From Mesostigma viride (lineage: Eukaryota > Streptophyta > Mesostigmatophyceae > Mesostigmatales > Mesostigmataceae), in the NCBI GenBank assembly GCA_009746045.1, contig RPFO01000050.1, positions 568,349-632,348 on the forward strand: a stretch of 64,000 bases of DNA. Direction: 5' to 3'. Position numbers and translations under genes: made by a program. Of this stretch, positions 53,397 through 64,000 are shown piece by piece (the first letter of the stretch is position 1; the number at the start of each line of letters is the position of its first letter). The notes under the pieces are model-generated. The model saw only the letters and a program-made list of their open reading frames with translations, ran no database searches and was not told where the DNA came from.

Positions 53397-53956
53397 TTGC
53401 CTGTTTTTATAACCTCTGTAGGAGCTGAATCATCCCTACCACTACGTGTGCGTCCTCTTATGTTCTTGAATGGTGGCTTAACCGTCCCTCATACTGTTGT
53501 AGACCCCTTCTTGCATGCTGATGAAATCTTGAATGTCTCTGTGTTAGTGGATAGCGGTGCGGCTAGCTCCTTTGTGAGCGAGGCCCTAGTTAGGCGTTTA
53601 GGACTAGTCCCTACCCCTCACACAAAAACTGTCACTGTCCATTATGCTGACGGTCGCACCAGACATTCCCCGGGTACGGTGTCCCTTCCCCTGGTCATAC
53701 AAGGACGTACGGTCAACCTGACGGCCACTATAGGCCCTATCACTACAGCTGATGTATTACTAGGATTAGATTGGCACCAAGATAATAAGATTACTATTAA
53801 TTATGATGTTGTCTCTTTGATGATACTATGGTCATTTGGTTTCCAGATAGCTCTTACTGGGTACCGGAACGTCATTATAGATTAGAAAATTTATCCTTGG
53901 TAGATATTACTCCTCCTACACCTGTTGATCCTCTTGTGAGACCTATACCTGAAGTA
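53397..53956 (+). CDS. Gypsy aspartic protease (with frameshift)
   Basis: Retropepsin motif VLVDSGAASSFVSEALV, then GRTRHSPGTVSLPL and VLLGLDWHQ. A one-base loss at TCTTTGATGATA (about 53820) shifts the frame, which continues FDDTMVIWFPDSSYW toward the RT until the insertion at 53961. Confidence 0.78.
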
Positions 53957-53960
53957 TTAA

Positions 53961-55678
53961 CTCGTCGTCTGTCCCTGGTCCTAATTTTAGGACTGAGTTC
54001 AACTCAGTCCTAATTTTAGGACCTAATTTTGAGGTTTTGTAGAAAATTCGCCCCGGTCGGAATATTTGGCAGAAAATTTTTCTCAAAATTTATTCAAATA
54101 CTACGTGAAAAGATCTTTCTTGGACATATTTTTGGGATTTTTTTGGATTTGGTTTGGGCGTCTAACCGTACGGTGAAAGTACAGGTGGTAAGGGTACATT
54201 TTCACGCGAAACGTGAGTTCCGGAAATGCACGACCTAGCCATGGCGGCTTGCGCCCATGCATGCAGTTTACGTTTTCGGACGATTTTGCGGGCCAAACCC
54301 AGGAAATAGATTTTTTATGTCCTAAAGATGATACAAGTGAATTTTAACCTCGCGGGGATGCGATTTGCTGGGTGTCGGCACTGTTCTTGCTGGAAAAATC
54401 TGCGATTAGGCAGGTCGACGGAATGGATTACTACAATTGATTCCCGGATCAAATCGAAGGGTTTATAGGTTTCTTTCTACCTTTTATCATGTATTGTCGT
54501 AGATTAAGTCTAGTGGCAGTAAAGATTTGATGATTTCGACCACTCTGTCACGTCATGGTTTGTGTGCCGCAAAGTGCCACTTTTGCAGGCACCGCCTGGG
54601 CCAAGGTAACGCCAGCCGTGCCAGGTAAAGCTGGAATATCGCTGCTTCATCGTTTCTTGGTATTCTTACATGAGTTTAAGCTTGCGATGCGCTGTCAGTT
54701 TTGAGTCTTGCTGCTCTTTCTTGACCGTTGCCTGCCCCTCTCTAAAACCATCTTTTTAGATGATCTTACCAGGCATTTGCCTTACCGTAGCGTGGCTGTA
54801 CAAGGTTTTAGGTGCTGAATGGGTTAAAACACTTTCATAGATGTTAGTTATTCTCTTGCTATGTTCATACTGCATGATTGTGTGGTCATGGGCTGCGTCA
54901 AGGGTACTGTCAAGCTTATACGGGTGAGTGAAAAATCATGGTGATAAACCACTGTCATCATGTGCCAGCAGGTATCTTGGCCATGTCATGGCAAGGTAAT
55001 ACAGTTTTATCCATGTCCATTCTTGTAAAGAACAATTAAATGTGACTAACCTACCCATTATATCGGTGGTTATTACTTATAATACATCCCTTTGTAGCTA
55101 CATATCCATACGCATTCCCTACATGTATGCATAGGCTTTCACACATACTAAGGTACAATATAACTGCAATATGATGATGCAAGTATGTTTTCCTATTATG
55201 CCTGAAGGGAAATGGGCTGATTGACATGGTTTGTGGCCACGCTACTATGTAGTATGACCGCACTTACATGCTTGCAAATTGCTAGCATGGCCCAGTCCTA
55301 TGTATAGGACTGGCAGTATTTGGCGTGTTTCAGGCAGTGCCAGTGGCCAAATTGAGTCCAGTTTTTTGCCACAGGTCAAGAACTATATTGTTGACATGCC
55401 TGTATTTTTTTAACATGCATATGGAATTTATTCAATTTTTGCCACTCATGCTTCCACACAAAAATGCAAATTCGCCGACGGTGCTATACATCAATGTAAT
55501 TTTTAGGAGTTTGGGTCAAGTTTTCACTGATGTAGTATTTTTGCCAGGAAGAGGACATCAAATACTCCATAGACCCACATCTAAGCATCTTGGATGGACC
55601 CCCCACCTAGTCACTACACACGGTTGAAAAAGGTCAACTCAGTCCTATTATTAGGACTGAGTTGGGACAGACGACGAG
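53961..55678. mobile_element. TTAA-flanked TIR element 1 (1718 bp)
   Basis: Perfect 15-bp TIRs CTCGTCGTCTGTCCC / GGGACAGACGACGAG. TTAA lies at 53957-53960 and 55679-55682. Removing it with one TTAA restores the Gypsy frame (PIPEVL then MSNDEL). Subterminal hairpins contain GGACTGAGTT. TTAA targeting is typical of piggyBac-type transposases. No transposase ORF was found. Confidence 0.85.
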
Positions 55679-55681
55679 TTA

Positions 55682-56547
55682 ATGTCTAATGACGAATTGC
55701 GATCTGAACTAAAGGAATATGGATACCTATTATGTATGTTCCTTCAGTTAGAAGTACAAGAGATACCTATCACTAATAATAGTGTGGATATAGATGTAAA
55801 TACAGTGGATACAATAGGAGTGGGATTTACTGAAAATGAAATAGTAAGATACATGGCTGTGATAGATTCCTCAAAAGTATTTGAAGAAAAGACTCCTTCT
55901 TATCCTCCTCCTCGTTCTGTTTTACACCGTGTAGTTATCAAGGACGGTGCAGTTCCTACGCACTCTCCGATGTATAGAATGGGCCCTACCGAATTAAAGG
56001 AACTAAAACAGATCTTAGTATCACTATTAGAAGCAGGATTGATAGAGCCTAGTAACTCCCCCTACTCCGCTGGTGTCCTTTTAGTTCCTAAGCCAAATGG
56101 CAAGTTTCGCCTAGTTACTGATTATAGGAAGTTAAACGATATTACTGTGAAGTCTAAATACCCTCTATACCTCGTATTGATGATATATTTAATAAAGTTA
56201 AAGGTTCTACCTGTTTCACAGTACTAGATTGTGCGGATGGTTTTTGGCAACTACGTATAGCTCCTGAGGATTGCCACAAAACCGCCTTTGCTACCCCTTT
56301 TGGGCATTACCAGTTTAGAGTAGCGGCTATGGGACTCTGTAACTCTCCTGCCTCTTTCCAAATGTTAATGAATGAAGTGCTTAGACCCGTTATGGGAAAT
56401 TCTCACCTCCCTCAAGTGTCCTCTGATTTAAAGGATCCTTCCTTCTCCTCTGTTTCTTTAGCTGAGCATGACCGTTCTTGTGCTCAAGCTTACTTAGATG
56501 ATATCCTTATTTATTCTCCTGATTTTGAAACGCACCTACGTGATTTA
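55682..56547 (+). CDS. Gypsy reverse transcriptase, N-terminal part
   Basis: Reads HRVVIKDGAVPTHSPMYRM, GLIEPSNSPYSAGVLLV and FRLVTDYRKLND. A shift at about 56165 follows (extra TA in CCCTCTATACCTCG), then FTVLDCADGFWQLRI (motif A), MGLCNSPASFQ (motif B) and AYLDDILIYS (motif C). It is cut at DFETHLRDL by the next insertion. Confidence 0.85.
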
Positions 56548-57902
56548 TTTCGGCTTCCTCCCTCTGCAAGGATGACATCCGAGCAGTGCTGGAGGAGCAC
56601 GTGACCTGGCCGTTGGCCGAGAAGCTGACCTCGCTGAACACGACGCTCAACACGGTGGAGGCCCGGGTCTCCAATGTGGAAACCAAGGTCGTCCACAAGC
56701 TCCAGCCCCAGTTCACGACGCTGCACACCGCGGCACAGGCATCGGAAACGCACGCTGCACTTGTCTCTCGCCTTAACCAGGTGGAGGGCAAGTGCGGCGT
56801 GCTCATGAAGAAGCTTGAAGCCATCACCGCCCACACCGAGGCCCTGGCCTCACAGGTCCCCAAGATAGCGGAGCAGACGGCCACCATCGCATCCCAGCCA
56901 CCCCGGCTGGAAGCTGGTGACCTCCCGCCCCTCTCCTATGCGGACCTGCTGCGGACAGCGACCGCATCCACCACCGACGCCATCGCTACGAAGCTCCAGG
57001 AGCTTGAAGACCTTCGCCAGGCTCAACAACGGGAGGCCACCGACCGCGCCCGCCGCGACTGCCGGGTGGTGCTGCGTCGCTTCCCCCAGAAGCCAGGTGA
57101 GACGTCAACCTCCCTTGCCGACGAGCTTAAGGACCAGCTCCTTACCCTCATGGGCCTGGTAGGTGAGGTAGAACTGCGTGGGTGCCACCGCCTTCCCCAC
57201 TCACGGGACAAGGCGGCTCCCCCACCAGTCCTTCTCACCTTCCCCTCCCGTGAGGACAAGCAGCGGTTCCTCTCTCGTCGCAAGCGGTTGCACGACCTCA
57301 CCTGGACGCTGGACGACGACCTGACCCCCGCTCAGCAGCAGCAGCGACGTGACCTGTGGCCTGAATACCTCCGCCACAAGCAGGACCCCCAGAAGCCCAA
57401 GGTGTACTGGCGGGGCGGGGACCTGATGATCAACCACAAGATGTGGACGCCCCCAGCGGGCTAGACTAGAATAGCCCTAGCTTGACTTCATTGGTAGTCA
57501 CTGTTGCCATGGCAGCCATGCTTAGAATGTTTGCATGCCTAGCTGTGCCACCATACGTAGTCACGTGCACCGCTCACGCACGGTACACAACCAGCCACCG
57601 CCTTAGCTTAGTCTTTGTACAGCCATGCTACGTCATGGCCTCGATCAGATTACTTGCCCACGCTCCTTGCTATGATATGCTCACATGGGTCTTATTGCAC
57701 CCACAGTTTGCCGGATCGTTAGCATGTCTTTTTTTTAGCTAGCGCGCCCGAATGCAGCTGTGGCATGCCTTTGGCATGAAGGAGACTGGGGGTCTCTGCC
57801 CTTTCTCATGTTGTGCACACACAGGGATTAAAAGCACTTCGGTGCTCCGTGACTCCCCAACGGGAGCACGAGTTTAATTAATTAATTAATTAATTAATTA
57901 AT
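56548..57902 (+). mobile_element. 5'-truncated ORF1-type retroelement in the Gypsy RT
   Basis: TSD TACGTGATTTA at 56537-56547 and 57903-57913. It begins inside ORF1 and ends in (TTAA)n. Its 3' end also occurs alone at 37578-37834. Confidence 0.85.
56552..57464 (+). CDS. ORF1 protein of a distinct subfamily (5' truncated)
   Basis: Open from the insertion border to TAG 57462. It has a long coiled coil (VTWPLAEKLTSLNTT onward, with regular Leu/Val heptads over about 100 residues), then CRVVLRRFPQKPGETSTSL, RLPHSRDKAAPPPVLLTF, WTLDDDLTPAQQQQRRDLWP and VYWRGGDLMINHK. The order of motifs is the same as in copies A-E, but the sequence is only distantly similar. No ORF2 follows before the tail. Confidence 0.7.
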
Positions 57903-57913
57903 TACGTGATTTA

Positions 57914-58455
57914 AAGAAAGTATTAGAAATCATGGCTGAAAATTCTTTATGGGCGCGCCGTGCTAAAGTTCGCTCTGGTAGGAGTGTCCCATTTTTAGGG
58001 CATGTCCTGTCAGATGCCGGGGTTGCTACCGACCCGGACAAGACTAAGTCAATTCAGGAATGGCCTACCCCTACCGACGTTAAAGGTGTACGTAGCTTTC
58101 TAGGAATTGCTTCTTACTATAGGCGTTTTATCCCGCGTTTCGCAACTATAGCAGCCCCTATTAATCATCTATTAAAGAAGGATATCCCCTTTGTTTGGAG
58201 TAGTGAATGTCAGTCGGCTTTTCAGTGTCTAAAATCCCTACTCCTCTCCCCTCCCGTACTCATCCTACCGGATACTACTAAACCCTTTGTTGTGGCTACA
58301 GATGCTAGCAAGGTAGCTATAGGGGGCGTCCTTCTCCAGGATCAGGGTCAGGGCTTACAGCCAATCGAGTATATCTCTAGGACAATGCTTCCTGCGGAGC
58401 GTAACTATCCCGTACACCAGCAGGAACTATTAGCTATGGTGTATTGTTGCCACGC
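57914..58455 (+). CDS. Gypsy RT C-terminus and RNase H, part 1
   Basis: Reads RSVPFLGHVLSDAGVATDP, IQEWPTPTDVKGVRSFLGI, YYRRFIPRFA, then RNase H-like VVATDASKVAIGGVLLQ and YPVHQQELLAMVYCCHA. Cut at 58455 by a 300-bp insertion. Confidence 0.85.
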
Positions 58456-58755
58456 TCTGGCACCTTGTGGCCATCAGCTTGCGCCTTAATTAGCCGACGT
58501 CTTGAGCCCACCTCACATTTGTAGCATAAGCTATGCGTCAGCCTACCTATGGTATTGCACTGGTTGTATTGCACCCACAGTGTTGCGCCCCGGCACCATG
58601 CCGTGGAGAGAGCGCTCTGTGGCCTGCCCACCTGCGGCAGTGAGAGAAGCTAGGGCGCCCTCCCTCCTTCTCACTGTGTATATAGGGTTGAAGGTTCCTT
58701 TACTCTGTATTGGCACCCACGTGACGCAGTCACGTGCTTATTAATTAATTAATTA
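58456..58755 (+). mobile_element. 300-bp tail-type insertion in RNase H
   Basis: TSD ATTGTTGCCACGC at 58443-58455 and 58756-58768. It ends in (TTAA)n, like the LINE-family tails, but is otherwise a different sequence. This is another 5'-truncated or SINE-sized product. Confidence 0.82.
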
Positions 58756-58768
58756 ATTGTTGCCACGC

Positions 58769-60161
58769 GTGGCAGCACTTTCTTAAAGGTGCTCAATTTG
58801 ATGTTTGTCTGAATGAACCCTGTGAGATTGATCCTTATAGATTAGTTATCCAGACGGATCACCGTCCCCTTACCCATCTTCTCTCACAACCCAACCTTAC
58901 CCCTCGCCAAGCGCGCTGGATGGAGTTTTTAGCACAGTTTTCCCCTTTTAAACTTCAGTATGTTAAGGGTGTAGATAACATAGTACCAGATGCACTCTCC
59001 CGTCGTGCAGATTACTCCTTTCTCGAGGACCTTGATGTTCTCAATACTACTCTAGTTCCTACTACTATGGGTGTAACCCCGTATGGTGAACTACCTGATG
59101 ATGAATCCTATGTCTACCTCTTTCATACAGCTGTTCGCATGCCTGATCTCCTTTCTCACGTAGGACTCTCTCTCCCGTGTGAGGCCCTTCCTGTGGTCTC
59201 GGTGGGGGGGAGGGGAAAAATAAAATTTCTATACCGCTTAGCCATGTAGCGACTAGGTCAGGAAAGTCTTATGAAAACATAGTCCCTCTAGGACCTCCCC
59301 TTCTCTTTGGCAAGGCGGTAGGAGATCTCTTTAAACCTGTTCTGGATACCTCTGTAGCGATGCCTACCTCTGATCTTGAACGCCTTATTAGTAGATTTAC
59401 GGCCACTGAGCCGGAAGCATTAGCTGCCATTGCTGCCCATCCCCAACAATTAGGCAAGCACCCTTGTAAATTTGTAGGTGGATTTTTATATGTGCAGATA
59501 GCAGATTCTCCCCCTCAATGGCGCCTGTATGTCCCTCCTATCTGTCGCTCCTCCTTGCTCTTTGAGTTGCATGACTTAGCTGCTCATCAGGGTAGTAAAC
59601 GGGTACGGGACCTAGTAGCCCGCTCTTACTACTGGCCTTCCCTTTTAAAGGATGTAGATGAGTATGTTAGAACCTGTCAATCTTGCCAGGGGATGAAACC
59701 CAACAATGTAGGACAGATAGCAGAGCCTAGGACCTTACCTGATCCCATCATGCCGTGGGACTCCATTATGATGGATTTTGTAGGACCTTTTAGGAAGAAT
59801 GATAGAGGTAACGCCCAGATCCTTGTTTTCGTAGATCGTTTTACTCGGATGTGTCATCTCGTGCCGTGTCCCTTAGAACTCACCGCACGCGATTGCGCAC
59901 GCCTATACCTTAATAACGTATATAGATATCATGGTTTGAGTAGGCAGTTTATTAGTGATAAAGATAAGTTATTTACTTCTGATTTTTGGCAGCAGTTCTT
60001 CGCTGCTATCGGTACCAAGGTCACCTTCGGTACTGCCTACCACTCCTCCTCGTCTCATTTAGTAGAACGTTTGAATAGGGTAGTGGAAGAAGCTCTGCGG
60101 CACTATGTGAATGGCTCTGGGAGTGATTGGGAGGATTATCTATGTCTGGTAGAGTTTTCCC
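58769..60161 (+). CDS. Gypsy RNase H part 2 and integrase
   Basis: Continues WQHFLKGAQFDV, IQTDHRPLTHLLSQ and NIVPDALSRRAD. A shift at the G7/A5 runs near 59205-59220 follows. The integrase has the zinc domain (HDLAAHQGSKRV ... CQSCQ), then MMDFVGPF (D), FISDKDKLFTSDFW (D) and SSHLVERLNR (E). It is split at 60162 by the second TTAA element. Confidence 0.83.
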
Positions 60162-60165
60162 TTAA

Positions 60166-61880
60166 CTCTTAAACCGTTCTCGCGCCGTTTTCGTGGTACC
60201 AGTTGAAGTCCTACCACTCTAACGGACTGAGTTTGTGCGCCTACCAGGCGCCGCGCCAATAATAATTTAACGGTCAAACCTGGGGGGATCGAAAGATCTA
60301 GACGTCAGCTTTCCGTAGAGCACTTCAGACCGTACTTTGGACACCTGGCCAGGGAGATATGCTTGAGCAAAGTTAGGGGGGTACCATGGTCCAACGGGAC
60401 CGACGTGCAGGAAAAATATTGACGCGCACGGCTATGGCGGTGCAAAGAACTGACTGGTACGAGAGAATGGCTTGACGTATTGGACTCAAATTTTGTAGGC
60501 ATGATTCTTAGATCCTAAAAATTGAATATCCCTAGCCATGGAAGGTTCGGAGATACGTAGATGGGTCTCGGGGTGCTGGTCGGCGCAGCAAATGACGTTA
60601 GCGGCCAGGCAGTGATGGTGCGAGTGCTGCATGTTGCTAGGCCGAATTTTCCCAGACATCTGCGCATCGATCAATTTAGTACGTTGTTCCCAACAAGATT
60701 TATTAGCATTGGCAGCCAGTAAAGGCTCGAGGCTACGTCCATTACTCTGGCGTGCTGGCTCGCGCAAGAAAGGTAATCTGCTGTACCGACCTGGTACGTT
60801 CTAGCCTCCAAGCGTGCTCTATTAGCCGTATATAGTTGTATTATCGTTTAAAGCTAATATCAGAGTTATTACCGAGGGGTTGTGATTGTCTTTTTGTTGT
60901 TTTGCTGCCTCTACGCATCGGCTTGTCATGGTTGGGGAATACCATCAGGTCAAGCAGATTTTGGACCATGTTTGGTCACCGTTAGCTGATGCAGCAACGG
61001 AAATAGCGAGGTAACGATTGTTATCGGTCACTAATATGGTAACGTTGATTACCCAATGCTTTTCCTTGGTCAAGCACCCCGAGACAAGTTCTTTTCTGAC
61101 CAGTGTTAGGCGTGGCTTCTTGTTTTGCTGGCCAACGCCCACCTTCTTGTTTTGCATCCATTGCATGTGAAAATCGTGGAGATACCCATAACCTGTTTGC
61201 ATGGGAGCATTATACCAACTTATTCCTATTGTTTTATTCATTGTTTCCAAGAACATAGAGGTGTTTTGTCGTTCATTGGGTGTGTTAGTGATGTAGCTCC
61301 TTGCCACCCTTTGTACGCGCGCTTTAGGCCTTGATATGAGCCTTACACCTATTGTATAGCATGAGCTTGTGTCTTATATGCTGGACATGGTGTTGGCATT
61401 GCTTTTGTGGCCATCTAGTTGTTTTGTGCCACTTTGGGATAGGAAACCTATACGGCAGTTCTAGCAACCGTCCCAAAATAGCTTGCACCGTTATAACGGT
61501 CTGAGCTATTTTGGGCTGTTTGCTAGCTAGCATGTGCAGTTCTGTGACATTTCATGCTGTGAATGCATTGATGGCATGCCTGTGATTCTAATAAACTGCC
61601 TTTAAAAGGCCAGGGCCACCTGATTTGTGTAAATGGTCTATAATGCATTATATATGTCTCCAACCCCATGTGCACCGTACCCCCCTGGGGGGGGGGCTAT
61701 TTATAGCATGCATGGGGCATAGATATGTGACCAACCAAATTTCCCAAACATTATTTGATATAAAAGCATGCTTGGTTCCAAGGGTGGGCCAGAAAATGTT
61801 ATTTGGCTAGTTACTCTCAGGCGCACAAAGATACCCAAACTCAGTCCGTTTCGGTGGTTCCAGTCCAGACGGTTGAAGAG
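60166..61880. mobile_element. TTAA-flanked TIR element 2 (1715 bp)
   Basis: TIRs CTCTTAAACCGT / complement of CTCTTCAACCGT, with further subterminal similarity (ACGGACTGAGTTTG and TGTGCGCCT on both ends). TTAA lies at 60162-60165 and 61881-61884. Removal restores the integrase reading (EFSLN to CPQAAHGYTPF). No transposase ORF was recognised. Confidence 0.82.
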
Positions 61881-61884
61881 TTAA

Positions 61885-62605
61885 CAACTGCCCTCAGGCT
61901 GCGCATGGTTATACGCCCTTCTTCCTAGATACTGGTAGACAACCTCTTACCCCTACCTCTCTCTTAGCTAGTCCTTTAAGGGACAAGGATGATGTGTCCC
62001 GGGATACTGTAGAAGGTGTGCAGGCGTTATTAGATAAGATGAAGAATGCGCACGACAACGCTATTGCAGGGTACCATAGGGCGCAGGCCAAATACCTTGC
62101 TAGGTTGCGTGCCTCATTAGATAGAAGAGCACCTGAGATAGAAATAGGAGATTTAGTCTTAGTAGAAGGCCCCCGTGTTGGCCGATTCGCCCATAAGTTC
62201 GAAGCTGAACTGAAAGTGAAACTTAGGCCCGCCTTCTTAGGACCCTTCCGTGTGTTGTCTAGAGTAGGTAATTTCCTGTATGAGATAGATATTCCTACCT
62301 CTTGGCAGACCCACTCGCGCACCTTTCATAGAAGCCAGCTGAAGCTCTATCATCAGAGCACGTTCGCTGGTAGAGAATTAGCCCCTGCCCCTTTAGAGCA
62401 TAATCCTGATACTGGTGAGGTAGAGGATGAGGTAGAGGGTATCGTGGCCCATAGAGATATCAAAAAGGGCCGCGGTACCCAGCGCCAGTATAAGGTGAAG
62501 TGGATGTATGCTCGTAGTGAGGTAGATAAGGTCTGGTATACGGAGAGTGAGCTAGATGGGTGTAGTCGCCTGCTGCAGGAGGATAAAACCCTGCATAAGC
62601 TCTAG
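61885..62605 (+). CDS. Gypsy integrase C-terminus with chromo-like end
   Basis: Reads AHGYTPFFLDTG, a helical linker, then the SH3-like IEIGDLVLVEG ... LRPAFLGPFRVLSRVGNFLYEIDIP (GPF-type module). A terminal VEGIVAHRDIKKG...YKVKWMYARSEVDKVWYTESEL follows, which resembles a chromodomain (YKVKW, then W/YT). The stop is at 62605. Chromodomains guide integration in many Gypsy elements. Confidence 0.78.
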
Positions 62606-62681
62606 TCGTAGACCTTCTCCTCTCTTATGTTATGTCTGCTGTCGACGGGTGGTTGGTTGTCCCCTCCCCTCCGCAGCCGTC

Positions 62682-64000
62682 ATGTCAGAGCCTACCCCTC
62701 CGGCTGAGAGCCCGCTGCCGTCCCCGCCCCCACCGGACCCTGAGCTGTACTTCGAGGCCCTTCCGGGTCGCTGGGTGTCACGGTCCAGTTATCCGGGTGG
62801 CATCGTGCAGCCGGCCCTCCAGGCCCAACATGCGAATTTAGTCAGGGCTGCTCTCTTTGGGGTCACGTGGTACGGCCCTTCCCCTGATGAACCGCACCAG
62901 CTTGTTTTGCACGGGTTCGACGATGCCGGGCACTGCTTGTTAGGGTGTGGCTCCCGCTGTCCAGCCTTAGGACAGATAGCTGCGGTTCTCCAGTGCTCCC
63001 GAGTGTTCTCCTACCTTTCTACCCCTGTGGGCCGCTCCTGCCTACGGGATGTGTTCCCCTGGCTTCCGGCTGAGGGTGATGCCGAAGGAGATGAGAACCC
63101 CTGCGACCTTCTACGGGCCGTAGAATTCATGGAGATAGCAGATCAGTCGGCAGGATTAGCAGTTGGTGATCCTGCCCCTACGGGCGCCCCAGCCGAGGCA
63201 CATTATACTCCAGAATATTCAGCCTCGAGCGCTGCGTCCTCCTCCTCAGCGTCTGCTCCCTCCCCTGTCCCGTCGTCCCCACGGTCGACCCGGCATGTTG
63301 CAGTGGAGCCTACCCCTTTGGGTTTGCCTGATCCTCTTTCGGCGACGGTTTCGGCTATGCAGGCCCAGATCCAGTCCCTGACCACGGCGTTCGGGGCCTT
63401 CATGGCGGCCCAGGCGCAGGTCCCGGCCACGCCAGGTGGGGTTTCTGTTGGGTCCGCGCCCCCTACCCCTTCGGTTGTTTCGGCCCCTGTGGTATCGCCT
63501 GCTCCGCGTGAGCCTTCGGTAGCTGCGGCTTCTTCGGTTGCTGCGGCTCCGACACCTCTGGTTGCCTCTCTGCCTGCGGCCGACGTTTCTGCGCCGCGAC
63601 GCGAGTCTTCCGCCCCAGCGGCTGTGCCCGCCGTCGCCTCCTCTGGGCCGCCCGCTGCGTCATCGCAGCCAGTGCGGGGTTTCTTCAGCGACACGGGCGA
63701 TCATCCCAGGCTTTGGGAGGGTGGTCCCCCGCAGAGGATTCCGGTGCCCGACTGGAGCTTGGATGGCAACCAATCTTATGCCGGACTGCCTGTCCCTACG
63801 GGCCCTATTTTCAATATGTGGCCTGAGGGTGCGCCGGCAACAGAGACTGGCGCGCCAGCTGCGGTGGCGGGTCCGTCACGGCCCTCTCTGGCTTCGGGTC
63901 CGGCGCGACCTCCTGTGGTACCAGTGCCACTTGCGTCGGTGTCGGCCCCCGCCCCTGCTTCGGTCCCTGCTTCGGCCCCTGCCCCTTCGGCCTCGCGGTC
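62682..64000 (+). CDS. Long Pro/Ala/Ser-rich ORF after Gypsy pol, open at right edge
   Basis: ATG at 62682 opens at least 439 codons without a stop to the window end, 76 bp after the pol stop. Residues 1-160 look globular (PELYFEALPGRWVSRSSYP, LFGVTWYGPSPDE, GHCLLGCGSRCPALG, FPWLPAEGD). A Ser/Pro/Ala-rich linker follows, with a short helix (VSAMQAQIQSLTTAFGAFM) that could oligomerise, and a later motif GNQSYAGLPVPTGPIFNMW. I recognise no family. It may be an extra 3' gene of the Gypsy element, the gag-like gene of a neighbouring element, or a host gene. Confidence 0.58.
   Translation, partial: MSEPTPPAESPLPSPPPPDPELYFEALPGRWVSRSSYPGGIVQPALQAQHANLVRAALFGVTWYGPSPDEPHQLVLHGFDDAGHCLLGCGSRCPALGQIAAVLQCSRVFSYLSTPVGRSCLRDVFPWLPAEGDAEGDENPCDLLRAVEFMEIADQSAGLAVGDPAPTGAPAEAHYTPEYSASSAASSSSASAPSPVPSSPRSTRHVAVEPTPLGLPDPLSATVSAMQAQIQSLTTAFGAFMAAQAQVPATPGGVSVGSAPPTPSVVSAPVVSPAPREPSVAAASSVAAAPTPLVASLPAADVSAPRRESSAPAAVPAVASSGPPAASSQPVRGFFSDTGDHPRLWEGGPPQRIPVPDWSLDGNQSYAGLPVPTGPIFNMWPEGAPATETGAPAAVAGPSRPSLASGPARPPVVPVPLASVSAPAPASVPASAPAPSASR

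Larger units (their letters stand above)
51126..62681 (+). mobile_element. Degenerate Ty3/Gypsy element with four nested insertions
   Basis: Pieces in order: RG-rich ORF, viroplasmin-domain ORF, truncated gag, protease, RT, RNase H, integrase and C-terminal domain. The PR-RT-RH-IN order is that of Gypsy. The coding parts are cut by insertions at 53961, 56548, 58456 and 60166, and by frameshifts near 53820, 56165 and 59205. The 3' LTR is not in the window. Confidence 0.85.

Noticed and set aside
60300-60770. Transposase fragment inside TTAA element 2
   Set aside because: Short open stretches on both strands, but no DDD-type motifs were found.

Overview
The window is nuclear DNA of a eukaryote. 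Real genes are broken into short exons with clear GT-AG borders, there are no bacterial-style operons or Shine-Dalgarno sites, and most of the sequence is transposable-element (TE) DNA. I infer a unicellular alga, most likely a green alga: TGTAA motifs of the chlorophyte poly(A) type occur, introns carry minisatellites, the L1-like LINEs end in simple tails, and Copia, Gypsy, hAT-like and TTAA-type elements coexist. The species is not identified.

Host genes. (1) A seven-exon coiled-coil protein gene runs leftward from 5731 off the left edge; six of the borders I can join keep frame. (2) A divergent short membrane-anchor exon starts at 6027. (3) Probable plus-strand host exons lie at 10585-10755 and 11791-11928. 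(4) A first exon lies at 41254 on the minus strand. (5) A globin gene runs leftward from 45815 in at least three exons.

TE archaeology, 12.2-37 kb. Target-site duplications (TSDs) allow the nest to be taken apart. ORF1-only LINE relative C (12235-18517, minus) was hit by a copy with a dimeric tail (A, 12300-14636), by a 5'-truncated copy (B, 14656-16330) and by a SINE-like element (16505-16723). ORF1-only copy D (18633-34284, minus) was hit by a full-length LINE with ORF1 and ORF2 (18685-31739). That LINE was itself hit by a Copia-like element (21727-29574) whose two 614-bp LTRs look identical. D also holds two short tail insertions. A degraded ORF1 copy (E) and a 5'-truncated LINE follow at 34.6-37.0 kb.

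38.7-41 kb is a degenerate CCACCCA-rich tract broken by three 206-bp near-perfect palindromes separated by inverted spacers that carry a tRNA B-box-like motif. 46.1-48.6 kb is a run of TIR elements: two hAT-type elements with 8-bp TSDs on either side of a third TIR element. 49.4-50.5 kb holds a TA-flanked MITE, a GAGTAC minisatellite and a second SINE-like copy.

51-64 kb is a degenerate Gypsy element: a small RG-rich ORF, a viroplasmin-domain ORF, a truncated gag, then protease, RT, RNase H and integrase. It is split by two TTAA-flanked elements of almost equal length, an ORF1-type insertion and a short tail insertion. A long Pro/Ala/Ser-rich ORF follows pol and runs off the right edge.

The most novel points are the Copia-like pol order (integrase, then protease-like, then RT) behind an in-frame UGA-CUG stop, the family of ORF1-only elements, the palindrome array, the viroplasmin ORF and 3' ORF of the Gypsy element, and the extended globin.
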